From: Bryobacterales bacterium
GTDB lineage: Bacteria; Acidobacteriota; Terriglobia; Bryobacterales; Bryobacteraceae
Assembly: GCA_003136675.1 (NCBI GenBank)
Contig: PLFE01000051.1
Span: forward strand, 1-64,000
Direction: 5' to 3'
DNA: 64,000 nt
Shown: positions 25,662 through 34,656 of the stretch, one piece after another
Position numbering within the stretch: position 1 is the first letter of the stretch
Layout: every line of letters starts with the position of its first letter
Notes under the pieces: model-generated
What the model saw: only the letters and a program-made list of their open reading frames with translations
What the model was told of the DNA's origin: nothing
Databases searched by the model: none
Translations under genes and position numbers: made by a program

Positions 25662-26117
25662 GTTCTTCTCAGGGCGGGGGCGTGTACGGCCTACACCTTG
25701 CACTTCTTTACAAATATTAATTGAGAAAAAGGTTGCGATCTGTAACGGTTAGCACACATAATCGCACTATGCGTTTTTAGGGGAACTGTTGGATCCGTAT
25801 TACGATTTGTACCGTACAAGGTACCAAAGCGGATTAAATTTTCTTTCGGCCCTCCCATTGGACGTGACTTTTGTATTACCTTATTGGCGTAGCCCCTGTC
25901 GGCTGAAAAACTGTGGTTCCGCAATAGCGACAAGAGATTGGAAGTGCTGGTTGTTCTGGACATGCGAAATTTCGAACGAGCGGGCGTTGGAAACAGGCCT
26001 GCACTCTGTGAAAGCATACAGACGTCTTACTCCATCTCGTGAAATCCTGGCCCTTTCGGTACGGGACTACGCTTTATCTGTTAAACAAAACTTACCTGGA
26101 ATGAGAGCGACCCCCCT
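25662..26117. promoter_or_regulatory. Upstream region of the sigma-54 activator gene
   Basis: This 456-base AT-richer gap holds no convincing gene. It contains a perfect dyad TTGTAC-C-GTACAA at 25807-25819, directly followed by GGTACC. A sigma-54-like element TTGGAAACAGGCCTGCA lies at 25987-26003 (GG and GC ten bases apart), about 115 bases before the activator's ATG. The element would allow self-activation of the regulator; both sites are visual matches only. Confidence 0.4.
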
Positions 26118-27764
26118 ATGCAAACCATCCTCGTAGCCGGCGACGAAGCGGAAGTTCGTAGGTATTTCGGGCAGGCTCTTCCTTCGCCCGGTTTTGAGTT
26201 TAAGTTTCCCGCGGTCGGCGAGACGACCGGGACTCGAATCGCGATGGAAGTCGACGGCGCCGAAGCGCTATTGCTTGACCTCGCAAAACCTTTCCAGGAC
26301 GGGTTTCAAACTCTGCGCGAGTTCCGCAGCATTCGGCCCGACTTTCCGGTTATTGCCTTCTCCTCGACGGACTCACCGCGCGACATCGTCAGAGCCTTAA
26401 GGCATGGGGCCAACGACTTCTTGACGAAACCGGAAACATCCCGCGATTTCGTGGAGGCTATCGCGCGCGTTCTGCCCGGCGCATCCAAGGCGGAGGGATC
26501 CAAAGGAGATGAAGACGAGCGATTCGTGGCTTCACACTTCCTTGCCCCTCAGGGGTCCTGGTCCGGCAAGATCGAACTTCTTCTGGACCGTGCTTCCGAC
26601 TCCATCGTTCCTCTCTTGCTGCGCGGCGAGACGGGGGTAGGCAAGGAGGTCGTCGCACGCAGGTTCCATGAGCGCTCGCCTCGCTCCCGCGCACCGTTCC
26701 TGAAAATCAACTGCGCGGCGCTTCCGTCGGACCTGATTGAGAGCGAGCTGTTTGGCTACGAGCGGGGCGCGTTTACCGGCGCATTTAAGAACACTCCAGG
26801 AAAATTTGAACTCGCCCAGGGAGGCACCATCCTGCTGGACGAGATCGGCGACATGGATGTAAGGCTTCAGGCCAAGCTACTGCATGTCTTGCAAGACAAC
26901 GAATTCATGCGGATCGGCGCGCAGCAGGTTTCGCGGGTAGATGTGCGGATCATGGCCGCGACGCATCGCGATCTGGAGACAGCCATTAGTCAGGGCTCAT
27001 TTCGGGAAGATCTCTTCTATCGCCTGAACATCATCGACGTGCATATCCCGCCGCTCCGGGAACGATGCGACGAGATTCTCCCGCTGGCTGAGTTGTTTCT
27101 CAGCAGGCATGCGATGCCGGAATCTCCCGCTCCGGAAATTACAATCGTTCTGCAAAAAGCTCTTCTGGACCATGATTGGCCGGGCAACATTCGTGAACTG
27201 GAGAACGTGATGCGGAAGTTTCTGATTCTCCGCAACCCGGATTGGATTGCCGGCGAACTTACTTCTCAATCGAGGAGAAGGAAGCCTAGGTTGAGTGGAC
27301 GAGCAGTGCCTGCTGTCGGCTCCCGGCTCCAGGAGCTCTCGGAATCGAGCATCATCCGCAATGCCTTAAATGCCGCGCAATGGGATCGGGAGAAAGCGGC
27401 AAAACTGCTCTCCATGGATGCCGATGCGCTGGGGAACCGCATGAGGGAACTGGCCATTCAATACGGTCCCGTTCCGGTAACGGATGCCGCCGAGAAATCC
27501 TCTCACTCGGCATCGTCCATACTTTCCGAAGTGGATGAGGCTCGTCGGGCGGCGGAATCGGAAGCGATCCTCGCAGCGTTGAACTCCAGCCACTGGAACC
27601 GGAAGCAGGCGGCGGCCACTCTGGGGATCGACTACAAGGCTCTGCTTTACAAGATGAAAAAACTGGCGATCGGGAACAAGCCGCCCGAGCCAGCCCGTCC
27701 TTCGCAGGCCCCTGCGGCAGAGGCTGCCGCTCTGCCGGAAAAAAGAAGATTCACCGCAAGCTAA
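26118..27764 (+). CDS. PrsR-like sigma-54-dependent response regulator with two C-terminal Fis-type HTH units
   Basis: The 548-residue protein has an N-terminal receiver domain (to about 118) with the phospho-acceptor aspartate in 'ALLLDLAKP' and 'LTKP' near its end. An AAA+ domain follows (about 140-375) with Walker A 'GETGVGKE', the sigma-54-contacting 'GAFTGA' loop, and '[13 protein letters not shown]' (Walker B). The C-terminus has two HTH_8-type units, '[23 protein letters not shown]' and '[23 protein letters not shown]', where most family members have one. The order resembles PrsR, the regulator of exosortase loci. No PrsK-type histidine kinase is in the window. It overlaps the convergent propeller gene by 14 bases. 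Confidence 0.92.
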   Translation: MQTILVAGDEAEVRRYFGQALPSPGFEFKFPAVGETTGTRIAMEVDGAEALLLDLAKPFQDGFQTLREFRSIRPDFPVIAFSSTDSPRDIVRALRHGANDFLTKPETSRDFVEAIARVLPGASKAEGSKGDEDERFVASHFLAPQGSWSGKIELLLDRASDSIVPLLLRGETGVGKEVVARRFHERSPRSRAPFLKINCAALPSDLIESELFGYERGAFTGAFKNTPGKFELAQGGTILLDEIGDMDVRLQAKLLHVLQDNEFMRIGAQQVSRVDVRIMAATHRDLETAISQGSFREDLFYRLNIIDVHIPPLRERCDEILPLAELFLSRHAMPESPAPEITIVLQKALLDHDWPGNIRELENVMRKFLILRNPDWIAGELTSQSRRRKPRLSGRAVPAVGSRLQELSESSIIRNALNAAQWDREKAAKLLSMDADALGNRMRELAIQYGPVPVTDAAEKSSHSASSILSEVDEARRAAESEAILAALNSSHWNRKQAAATLGIDYKALLYKMKKLAIGNKPPEPARPSQAPAAEAAALPEKRRFTAS

Positions 27765-30700
27765 ACTTTGCCAGGGTCGCCCTTGCGGTTTCCGCCGGTG
27801 AACCTTGCGGGCCGGCGCCGCCGTCGCTGCCTGCACTGGTTTTCTCCCACGCTTCCCGGGTGAGCACGGGGATCTGCAGACCCTTGACAAACGCTTGAAA
27901 TTCATCGACAACGTCCTGTCGTTCGTGCGAGAGAGACTCGATGCGGGCGATGTAATAGTCGGCAGGCCGCCCGTCATAGAACACAATGGCCCCGTAGAGC
28001 TGCGATGTTTTCTCACGAATGCGCTCTTCGCCCGTGATTGCGCCGCCCTCCTTGGTGGCCACGATCTTCTTGCGCATCTCATCGAGCTTTGACGCCATCC
28101 CTTCGACCTTGCTCCGAGCCGGATCCGCGGCGGGCAGCTTGGCCGCGCGGTCCAGCAGCGCGGTTCTCGCTGCGTTGATGCGGTCTACATCAAAGGCGAG
28201 GTCTTCCATTAACGCATACACCTTCATCGCCGCGTCAAATTGTGCTTTACGGTCATCCAGCGTATAAGTAGCCCGCGGATCAATCCTGAGAGTCAACGGA
28301 GTCGTATAAGTCTCTTTTCCGCGCGTCAACTTCACCGTGTAATTGCCGGGGATTACGCGCGGACCCACCGTCGCCTCGCCGGCCGCAATGGCCGCCGGAG
28401 GGACTCGAGGAGGCTTCAAGCGCATGGCCCATTCGATGCGGCTGATTCCGCGGCGGCTGTTCGCCGGGAGAGTATCCACCAACTCGCCTTTATCGTTCAG
28501 GATTTCAATCTTCATGCGTCCAAAGACGTGACGCTTCTTTTGGTAGTAAGTGATCAGCGCGGCGTCCGGGGGGTTCTTTCCAACGAATGTTCCATCGCCT
28601 TCTCCATATCCGCCGGAGGCTCCAATTCTCTGCTGCGGCACGCGACCTTGCAGGAACACCGCGTCTTTATCGAGAATCTGAGGGGTCAACTGGCGAAGGG
28701 GTGAAATGTCGTCAATGATCCAGATTCCGCGCCCGTGCGTAGCCAATACCAGGTCCGATTCGCGCGGATGCACGACGATATCGCGCACCGGCACATTCGG
28801 AAAATCGCCGCCCTTATACTGCGCCCAGTGCTTGCCCGCGTCAAGCGAGATCCAGAGGCCGAATTCCGTGCCTGCAAACAGCAGGTTCGGCGAGACGGTG
28901 TCCTCTTTAATCACATGCGCGAAACCCTTAACGCCGCTGTCGGGGCCGATTACCGGGAGCCACGTCCGGCCTGAATCAGACGTCTTGAAGACGTACGGGT
29001 TCATGTCACCGAAGGTATGCCGGTCGAAGACCGCATAGGCGGTCGCATCATCGAAGCGGCTGGCTTCCACCCAGGTAGCCCACTCGCCTTTCGCCAGGCC
29101 CGGTATGTTGGCCGTCACGTTCGTCCAGGATTTGCCGGCATCGCGAGTCAACTGTATGTTTCCATCGTCTGTTCCGACCCAGACTACCCCGGAAGCTTTC
29201 GGCGATTCGCTGATGGAATAGATGGTTGTGTACATCTCGGCAGCGGAGTTATCGACGGTGACGCCGCCGGATTCCTCCTGCTTCTGTTTAGCCGGGTCGT
29301 TAGTGGTCAAATCGGGCGAGATACGGCTCCAACTCTGTCCATGGTCGTTAGAACGGAACAGGAACTGCGCGCCGATATAGATCACGTTGGGGTCGTTCGG
29401 ACTGATGTGTATGGGAGTATTCCAGTTGAACCTGAGCTTCCCTTCCCCGTAGTTCTGCTGGGGCTGGATGCTGCGCGACTCAAGAGTGGTGCGGTTGACG
29501 CGAGAGATGGAGCCGCCTTGCGCCTCCACATAGATGTAGTTGGGATCTACCGGGTCGGCGAACGCGAAGAATCCGTCACCACCATATAAGTTCTCCCAGC
29601 GGCTGTTGGTGATGCCGCCGGGGTACGCCGAGTCGCCAATCCAGGCGCTATTGTCCTGCAATCCGCCGTAGACGTGATAAGGATCGTGCATGTCGACGCT
29701 CACGTGATAGAACTGCGAGATCGGGAGATTCTCAGACTTCAACCACTTATTGCCGCCATCGTGGGAATACCAGACTCCGCCGTCGTCCGTGGTGATGAGC
29801 TCGTTGGTGTTGCCAGGGTCAACCCAGACATCGTGGAAGTCGCCATGCGCGCCGCCCCAGATGGAGCTGAAACTCTTCCCGCCGTCGCTACTCATAATGA
29901 GGCCGCCGCCAGGTTTGTAAAGACGGTCTTCATCCTTGGGATCGACGATCAAGTTAGCGAAGTAGAAAGGCCGCCACACCATCATCTGGCTGCGGTCGCG
30001 TTCTTCCCAGGTCTTCCCGCCATCCGAAGAGCGGAATAAAGCACTTCGGGTGGATTCGATGAGAGCATAGACCACGTCCGGATTGGACGGCGCAGTGGCG
30101 ACCGCAATGCGGCCCCATGGCTTAGCGGGCAGTCCTTTCGCGGACTTGTCATTTAATTCCGTCCAGGTGACGCCGCCATCCACGGTTTTGAAAAAAGCGC
30201 TGCCGCTGGGCGAATCGGGACCCTCGCCGCCCGAACGGAAGGTCCATCCGCGCCTCCGGAAATCCCACAAGCCCGCGTAGAGAACCTTGGGGTCGCGCGA
30301 ACTCATGGACATCAGGGAACAGCCGGTGGACGCATTGCCGCCCTTCAGAATGTGCGCCCAGGTCTTGCCGCCATCCGTCGTCTTATAGACCCCTCGATCG
30401 GTGCTGTCGCTCCAGAGCTTGCCAGGTACGCAGGCGTACACCGTGTTCCCGTCTTTGGGATCGATGAGGATTTTACTGATCCGCTCCGAGTTAGACAGAC
30501 CCATGTTGGTCCAGTTTTCACCGGCATCGGTGGATTTATAAATGCCGTCCCCGACGGAGGTGCTGTTGCGCGTCCAGGACTCACCGGTGCCAACCCAGAC
30601 TGTCTTGGCTTCCTGTGGATCGATGGCGACCGCGCCGATAGACTGGACGGGCTGCTTGTCAAAAACCGGGCGATAGTTCACCCCGCCGTTCACTGATTTC

Positions 30701-30927
30701 CACACCCCTCCACTTGCCGCGCCGATATAAACGGTCAGCCGGCCGTTCTCCCGAGCGGCGGCGAGCGAGGTGACACGGCCGCTCATGGTGGCGGAGCCGA
30801 TGTTGCGCGCGCCAAGGCCGGAGATGGAATCGGAATCGAATTTGATCTCCTGGGCGGGAAGGAGGGTGAACGAGAGCGCGAAGATGCAGTACGGCAGACC
30901 GAGGTGCTTACCCAACCGGGTTGTCAT
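27751..30927 (-). CDS. Secreted BNR/sortilin-type beta-propeller protein
   Basis: The 1058-residue protein has a signal peptide (to about residue 26). Many BNR/Asp-box repeats follow ('GVWKSVNGGVNY', 'GIYKSTDAGENW', 'GVYKTTDGGKTW', 'GLWISLDAGKHW'), which form two large propellers over about residues 40-720. The C-terminal 300 residues include an Ig-like strand region ('GNYTVKLTRGKETYTTPLTLRIDPR') and a helical end. Proteins of this build are annotated as glycosyl hydrolase or VPS10-like in Acidobacteria, but no sialidase catalytic set is visible. Its start overlaps the LolA-like gene by four bases, so the two are co-transcribed. Confidence 0.85.
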   Translation of the reverse strand: MTTRLGKHLGLPYCIFALSFTLLPAQEIKFDSDSISGLGARNIGSATMSGRVTSLAAARENGRLTVYIGAASGGVWKSVNGGVNYRPVFDKQPVQSIGAVAIDPQEAKTVWVGTGESWTRNSTSVGDGIYKSTDAGENWTNMGLSNSERISKILIDPKDGNTVYACVPGKLWSDSTDRGVYKTTDGGKTWAHILKGGNASTGCSLMSMSSRDPKVLYAGLWDFRRRGWTFRSGGEGPDSPSGSAFFKTVDGGVTWTELNDKSAKGLPAKPWGRIAVATAPSNPDVVYALIESTRSALFRSSDGGKTWEERDRSQMMVWRPFYFANLIVDPKDEDRLYKPGGGLIMSSDGGKSFSSIWGGAHGDFHDVWVDPGNTNELITTDDGGVWYSHDGGNKWLKSENLPISQFYHVSVDMHDPYHVYGGLQDNSAWIGDSAYPGGITNSRWENLYGGDGFFAFADPVDPNYIYVEAQGGSISRVNRTTLESRSIQPQQNYGEGKLRFNWNTPIHISPNDPNVIYIGAQFLFRSNDHGQSWSRISPDLTTNDPAKQKQEESGGVTVDNSAAEMYTTIYSISESPKASGVVWVGTDDGNIQLTRDAGKSWTNVTANIPGLAKGEWATWVEASRFDDATAYAVFDRHTFGDMNPYVFKTSDSGRTWLPVIGPDSGVKGFAHVIKEDTVSPNLLFAGTEFGLWISLDAGKHWAQYKGGDFPNVPVRDIVVHPRESDLVLATHGRGIWIIDDISPLRQLTPQILDKDAVFLQGRVPQQRIGASGGYGEGDGTFVGKNPPDAALITYYQKKRHVFGRMKIEILNDKGELVDTLPANSRRGISRIEWAMRLKPPRVPPAAIAAGEATVGPRVIPGNYTVKLTRGKETYTTPLTLRIDPRATYTLDDRKAQFDAAMKVYALMEDLAFDVDRINAARTALLDRAAKLPAADPARSKVEGMASKLDEMRKKIVATKEGGAITGEERIREKTSQLYGAIVFYDGRPADYYIARIESLSHERQDVVDEFQAFVKGLQIPVLTREAWEKTSAGSDGGAGPQGSPAETARATLAKFSLR

Positions 30928-31655
30928 TTCGCGCCTCCAGTCGGGATGGCGAATTGGGTGGGTTGCATAGGGACGTTCAACTCCACTTTCTCTATGGTGA
31001 ACTTAGTACGGTCCGGGCTGCCCTTCTCGCCTACTTCGATGTCGAACGGAAAGTAGATCCCGTTGACGTCTTCGTAATCGCCGTAGTAGGTTTCCGAGTA
31101 TTGCACCGTGCCGCGGATATTGCGCTGCGTCTCGATCTTCAGCTCAAGAAAAGAATCCGTGTCGATATAGAAGTAACGGATGTCGCCGTTACTCAGAGTG
31201 AGTTTGATTTTGTAACAATCGGTGCCTTCCACCGAGTCATGCCCTTCGAGTTCAGCGCGGTGGTCTTTATTGCGGTAATCGACCAACTGACCGTCCATAT
31301 CGGCGTCGGTCATCAAGCCCTTCATGTCGTCGGCGGAGAGCAGATCGGGGTCTTTCCGGCCTTCGAATGGCGAGACGCGCCAGCCGGTTTTTCCGTCGAA
31401 CGCGTCGATTTGACTCATGCCCTGGATGACAACTTCTTCCCGGACGCGGTTGGGGCGCAGGTTCAGTTGGATGAACTTCGCCTGAAAGCTGCCGGCGCTC
31501 AGCTTTCCCGTTTCGCGCATGGATTGAACGGCTTTGATTCTGGCCAGTCCGCCACGCGCTTCAAGATTCTTAGCGATAATTTCGTCCACGGTCTGCGCCG
31601 AGACCAGCGGCGCGATGAAGGCGGTACAGGCGACAGCGATCCACTTCCCTGACAT
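30924..31655 (-). CDS. LolA-like outer-membrane lipoprotein-sorting family protein
   Basis: The 243-residue secreted protein has a signal peptide (about 1-20). A LolA/LolB-like half-barrel follows, starting at 'TVDEIIAKNLEARGGLARIKAVQSM' and including 'DGKTGWRVSPFEGRKDP', 'YKIKLTLSNGDIRYFYID' and 'SETYYGDYEDVNGIYFPF'. Members of this group bind lipophilic ligands in the periplasm, and many are not true LolA. It is coupled by a four-base overlap to the propeller gene downstream, suggesting that the two proteins act together at the envelope. Their joint role is unknown. Confidence 0.75.
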   Translation of the reverse strand: MSGKWIAVACTAFIAPLVSAQTVDEIIAKNLEARGGLARIKAVQSMRETGKLSAGSFQAKFIQLNLRPNRVREEVVIQGMSQIDAFDGKTGWRVSPFEGRKDPDLLSADDMKGLMTDADMDGQLVDYRNKDHRAELEGHDSVEGTDCYKIKLTLSNGDIRYFYIDTDSFLELKIETQRNIRGTVQYSETYYGDYEDVNGIYFPFDIEVGEKGSPDRTKFTIEKVELNVPMQPTQFAIPTGGAK

Positions 31656-31712
31656 TTCCAGTTTCCCCCGGTTTCGGTATTGTATCCCGAAGCTCGAAAA
31701 GGCCGGAGCAGG

Positions 31713-32864
31713 CTATTGGTTGGCCGAGTTCCAGTAGGCCTTCTGACCGACGTAGTCGTCGTCGGGCAGATTCGCAAGAATCCGTCGCCGGAGCGAGAGC
31801 ATATCCACGTCGCCCTGATACTTCCAGATCTGAGTTCCGTCCGGGCCAAGAAGAACGGTGTAGGGCACCGAACCATTCCAGTCCGGGTCGAACACTCTCA
31901 TCAGTGAATAGCCGTCGGTTGACCCGAACAATAAGTTCCGAGTGGCAACGTGGAGCCGTTCGAGCGCGCTTTGGACGCCCTTGCGCTCGTCGGGATAATT
32001 GACACTTACGGTGACTAAGTCGAAGGGGCGGTTGCGATACATGTGCCACGCCTTAACGAAATCGGGCATTTCATGGACGCACGGCGCGCACCACGTCGCC
32101 CAGAAATCCACCAGCGTGATCCTCCCGCCGGTATTTTGCGCAAGCTTCTTCAGTCCCTCGGCGTCCACATCGGTCAGGGAAACGGGCTCGGCGGCCAGGC
32201 GCTCGGCTTCCTGATTGCGGCCCTCCTCTTTGTACGCCCACTTGGTGGAGCAGCCGATGCTGGGCGTATGGGTTAAGGCGACGGGGCGGTTGGCAAGGAT
32301 GGCGTCGATGGCGTCGCGGGCGTCTTGCCGGGTCACCAGCTTCGCGCGCTGGTTATTGTCCACGCGGCCTTCGTATCGCAAGCGTCGGGAGGAATCGAAA
32401 ATGAACACGTGGGGCGTGGAGGCTGGACCGAATTGCCGTGCTACCTGCTGGGTGTCGCCGTCGTAAAGATACGGGAAGTTGAAATGACGGTATGCGGCGC
32501 GAATCTTCATCTCGGCGAAGGAGTCGCCGACATCCGTGTAGCCCAGTTCATCGAGCCGAATCGCAGTGGGGCTATTGGGCTGGATGGCAACCAACTGGAC
32601 ACCCTTGGTGGCGTAGTCGGCGGCGATGGCCTTGATGCGGTCTTCATAGAGTTGCGCCGTGGGGCAATGATTGCACGTGAAAACGACGACGAGCACTTTG
32701 CTGGTGACCCAGTCGCCCGAATGGTGAATCTGCCCGTCGGCTCCGAGCAGTTCGAACGGCGGCATGGTGGAACCTACCGGTAGTACGGGGTAATGCACTT
32801 CGGCCGCCGCCGCTGCGGCGTTTGCAAGTGCGACCAGTGCGAGAAATGACGTGATCTGTCGCAT
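31713..32864 (-). CDS. Double thioredoxin-fold periplasmic protein
   Basis: The 383-residue protein has a signal peptide and two thioredoxin-like domains. The first, AhpC/TSA-like (about 27-185), has the redoxin motif 'VVVFTCNHCPTA' (CxxC at 64-67). The second (about 225-375) has the TlpA/ResA-like 'VDFWATWCAPCVHEMPDF' (WCAPC). It is probably a periplasmic thiol-disulfide oxidoreductase. The fusion of a CNHC redoxin domain to a WCAPC domain is less common than either alone. It lies between a hydrolase gene and the LolA-like gene in the same minus-strand run. Confidence 0.87.
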   Translation of the reverse strand: MRQITSFLALVALANAAAAAAEVHYPVLPVGSTMPPFELLGADGQIHHSGDWVTSKVLVVVFTCNHCPTAQLYEDRIKAIAADYATKGVQLVAIQPNSPTAIRLDELGYTDVGDSFAEMKIRAAYRHFNFPYLYDGDTQQVARQFGPASTPHVFIFDSSRRLRYEGRVDNNQRAKLVTRQDARDAIDAILANRPVALTHTPSIGCSTKWAYKEEGRNQEAERLAAEPVSLTDVDAEGLKKLAQNTGGRITLVDFWATWCAPCVHEMPDFVKAWHMYRNRPFDLVTVSVNYPDERKGVQSALERLHVATRNLLFGSTDGYSLMRVFDPDWNGSVPYTVLLGPDGTQIWKYQGDVDMLSLRRRILANLPDDDYVGQKAYWNSANQ

Positions 32865-32882
32865 GCTCTCAGGATAACGCTG

Positions 32883-33584
32883 TCAGACCAGCGCGCCGGA
32901 TGAAACTGCGGCCCGCAGGAAGCGGCGGATCGCTTCGTTGACGATCTCCGGCTGCTCCAGACTACTGAGGTGGCCTGCGCCGGGGACCGCCAGAAATTGG
33001 GCGCCGGGTATGGCGGCAGCGATGTCCTGGGTGCTCTCGAAGGCGGCATCATTCATGCCCGCGATGGCTAGCGTGGGAACGCGGATGCTTTCGAGCGCCA
33101 GCCGCGCGTCCGGCCGGTCAGACATTCCCAACGCGGCGGCGGCTACGGCTTCGGGGTTCTGAGACAAGATGATTTCGGTGATCTGGCTAGCCAGCTCCTG
33201 GTGCGTCAGCAAGCGGGGAAGCATCGCCTCCGGAAGGAAGGAGATGCCCTCGTTGATGAGGCGCTCCGCCAACTGGGTCCAACGCTGCTTCTCCTCCTCA
33301 TCGGCGGGTGTGGCGCGCGTATCCATCAGAATCAGGGCGCTCACGCGTTCGGGATACCGGCGGGCCAGGGACATCGCGATGTATCCTCCACGCGAGATTC
33401 CGGCGATGGCCGCCCGGGCGATTTGATGGTCATCCAGCAGCTGGATGACGGCTTCCGCCGCGACGTCCACAGGCGCGCCAGGCAGGTCTGGCGCAAGGAT
33501 CTGGAATTCATCCCCCAGCGCCGCCTGCTGATTTTCCCAGAGCCGGCTGTCGAGCGGGAACGCGTGCAGCAGAACGAGTGTCAA
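32883..33584 (-). CDS. Alpha/beta hydrolase
   Basis: The 233-residue protein has the alpha/beta-hydrolase fold: 'LVLLHAFPLDSRLWENQ' at the oxyanion start, nucleophile elbow 'GISRGG' near 82-87, a central cap, and 'VPGAGHLSSLEQPE' with the catalytic histidine near the C-terminus. The closest general family is the PcaD/BioH-like esterases and lactonases, but the substrate cannot be told. It has no signal peptide, unlike its neighbours, and is nine bases from the upstream gene's stop. Confidence 0.88.
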   Translation of the reverse strand: MTLVLLHAFPLDSRLWENQQAALGDEFQILAPDLPGAPVDVAAEAVIQLLDDHQIARAAIAGISRGGYIAMSLARRYPERVSALILMDTRATPADEEEKQRWTQLAERLINEGISFLPEAMLPRLLTHQELASQITEIILSQNPEAVAAAALGMSDRPDARLALESIRVPTLAIAGMNDAAFESTQDIAAAIPGAQFLAVPGAGHLSSLEQPEIVNEAIRRFLRAAVSSGALV

Positions 33585-33592
33585 GCCCTTAA

Positions 33593-34105
33593 TTATGGCT
33601 TGTAGCGAAGCACGGTGGAAAGGTCAATTCCACGAATGATGCCGTTGGTATTGTAGGCCAAACCCCACGAATCGATGGAAGACATATCGGGGAAGATACA
33701 GGCTTCGAGAGCCTGATCGACGGATTTGTCGTTCACCCATCCGCCGCCGGCCGCGTTGATCCCGCCGAATAGATCCGATCCGCCCAGTTGCGAGCAGTAG
33801 CAGGAGGCTGGATTGCCGACGCAGGTTCCCGTCATGGCGGGCTTATTGTAATAGGCGAGCGCGGCGAGAGTTGGTTTGGTTGCCGTCAGGGTGTCCAGAA
33901 GCACGTGGATGCGGGAGCCGTCGGAAGCCGACGTGTACTGGCAGAAAGGCTTGATCTGCGCGAGTGGAAGCTCTGTTTGCGGATCGTTGGTTCCGTAGAC
34001 GGCCTCTCGCAGGAACACCTGGCCACCCGTTTGGCTGCAGTAGTCGGCGGGGGTTTGGGCAAGTGCCGCGAGTGAAAAGGAGAGGGCAAGAAGGGCAAGT
34101 CGCAT
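33593..34105 (-). CDS. Secreted hypothetical protein, cysteine-containing
   Basis: I do not recognise this 170-residue protein. It has a signal peptide (about 1-17) and six cysteines in the mature part, including 'DYCSQTGG' and the similar 'CYCSQLGG', which suggest disulfides and an internal repeat of a short motif. It ends in 'STVLRYKP'. The first part contains 'LREAVYGTNDPQTELPL'. It sits between lepB and the hydrolase gene in the minus-strand envelope run. No function is proposed. Confidence 0.75.
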   Translation of the reverse strand: MRLALLALSFSLAALAQTPADYCSQTGGQVFLREAVYGTNDPQTELPLAQIKPFCQYTSASDGSRIHVLLDTLTATKPTLAALAYYNKPAMTGTCVGNPASCYCSQLGGSDLFGGINAAGGGWVNDKSVDQALEACIFPDMSSIDSWGLAYNTNGIIRGIDLSTVLRYKP

Positions 34106-34134
34106 GAAAAGAGTATACAGCCAGCCCTCGGGAG

Positions 34135-34656
34135 CTAACGGACAGCGCCCATCTTATCCACGGGCCAATAGGCGAAAACCGCCTTCCCGAAGATCAGATT
34201 GCGTGCCACCGTGCCCCAGACACGGCTGTCGTTGGAAGATGCGCGATGGTCGCCGAGGACGAAGTATTCGCCGCGCGGAACCACTTTGCGCTCCATTGAG
34301 GAGCGGTCGCGGTACTCGTCGGGCAGGTAAGGCTCGTAGAGTTCGCGGCCATTGACGTAGACCTGGCCTTCCTCAATCTCGATGGTGTCCCCGGGCAGCC
34401 CGATGACGCGCTTGATATAGCTCTTGGAGTGGTCCCACGGATACCAGAAAACGATGGTATCGCCCCGGCTAATCTGACTAATCCCGAAGCGATAGGTGAA
34501 CTGGTTAATGAAGATGCGCTCTTCGTCATTCAACGTGGGCATCATGCTGGTGCCTTCCACCCGGACCGGACGGTAGACGAAGACAATGACGAATACGGCG
34601 AGGAGGATTGCGCCGACGATATCCCGAAAGACACGGAGAGCGGAGTGATTCCTCAT
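34135..34656 (-). CDS. lepB: Signal peptidase I
   Basis: The 173-residue protein has one N-terminal membrane helix (about 12-27) and the type I signal peptidase boxes: 'EGTSMMPTL' with the catalytic serine near 37, 'SYIKRVIGLPGD' with the general-base lysine near 79, and 'FVLGDHRASSNDSR' near 134. It cleaves Sec/Tat signal peptides on the periplasmic side of the inner membrane. The ATG directly follows the stop of the beta-barrel gene. Housekeeping lepB genes are usually elsewhere, so this may be a second, locus-specific copy; the window cannot decide. Confidence 0.95.
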   Translation of the reverse strand: MRNHSALRVFRDIVGAILLAVFVIVFVYRPVRVEGTSMMPTLNDEERIFINQFTYRFGISQISRGDTIVFWYPWDHSKSYIKRVIGLPGDTIEIEEGQVYVNGRELYEPYLPDEYRDRSSMERKVVPRGEYFVLGDHRASSNDSRVWGTVARNLIFGKAVFAYWPVDKMGAVR

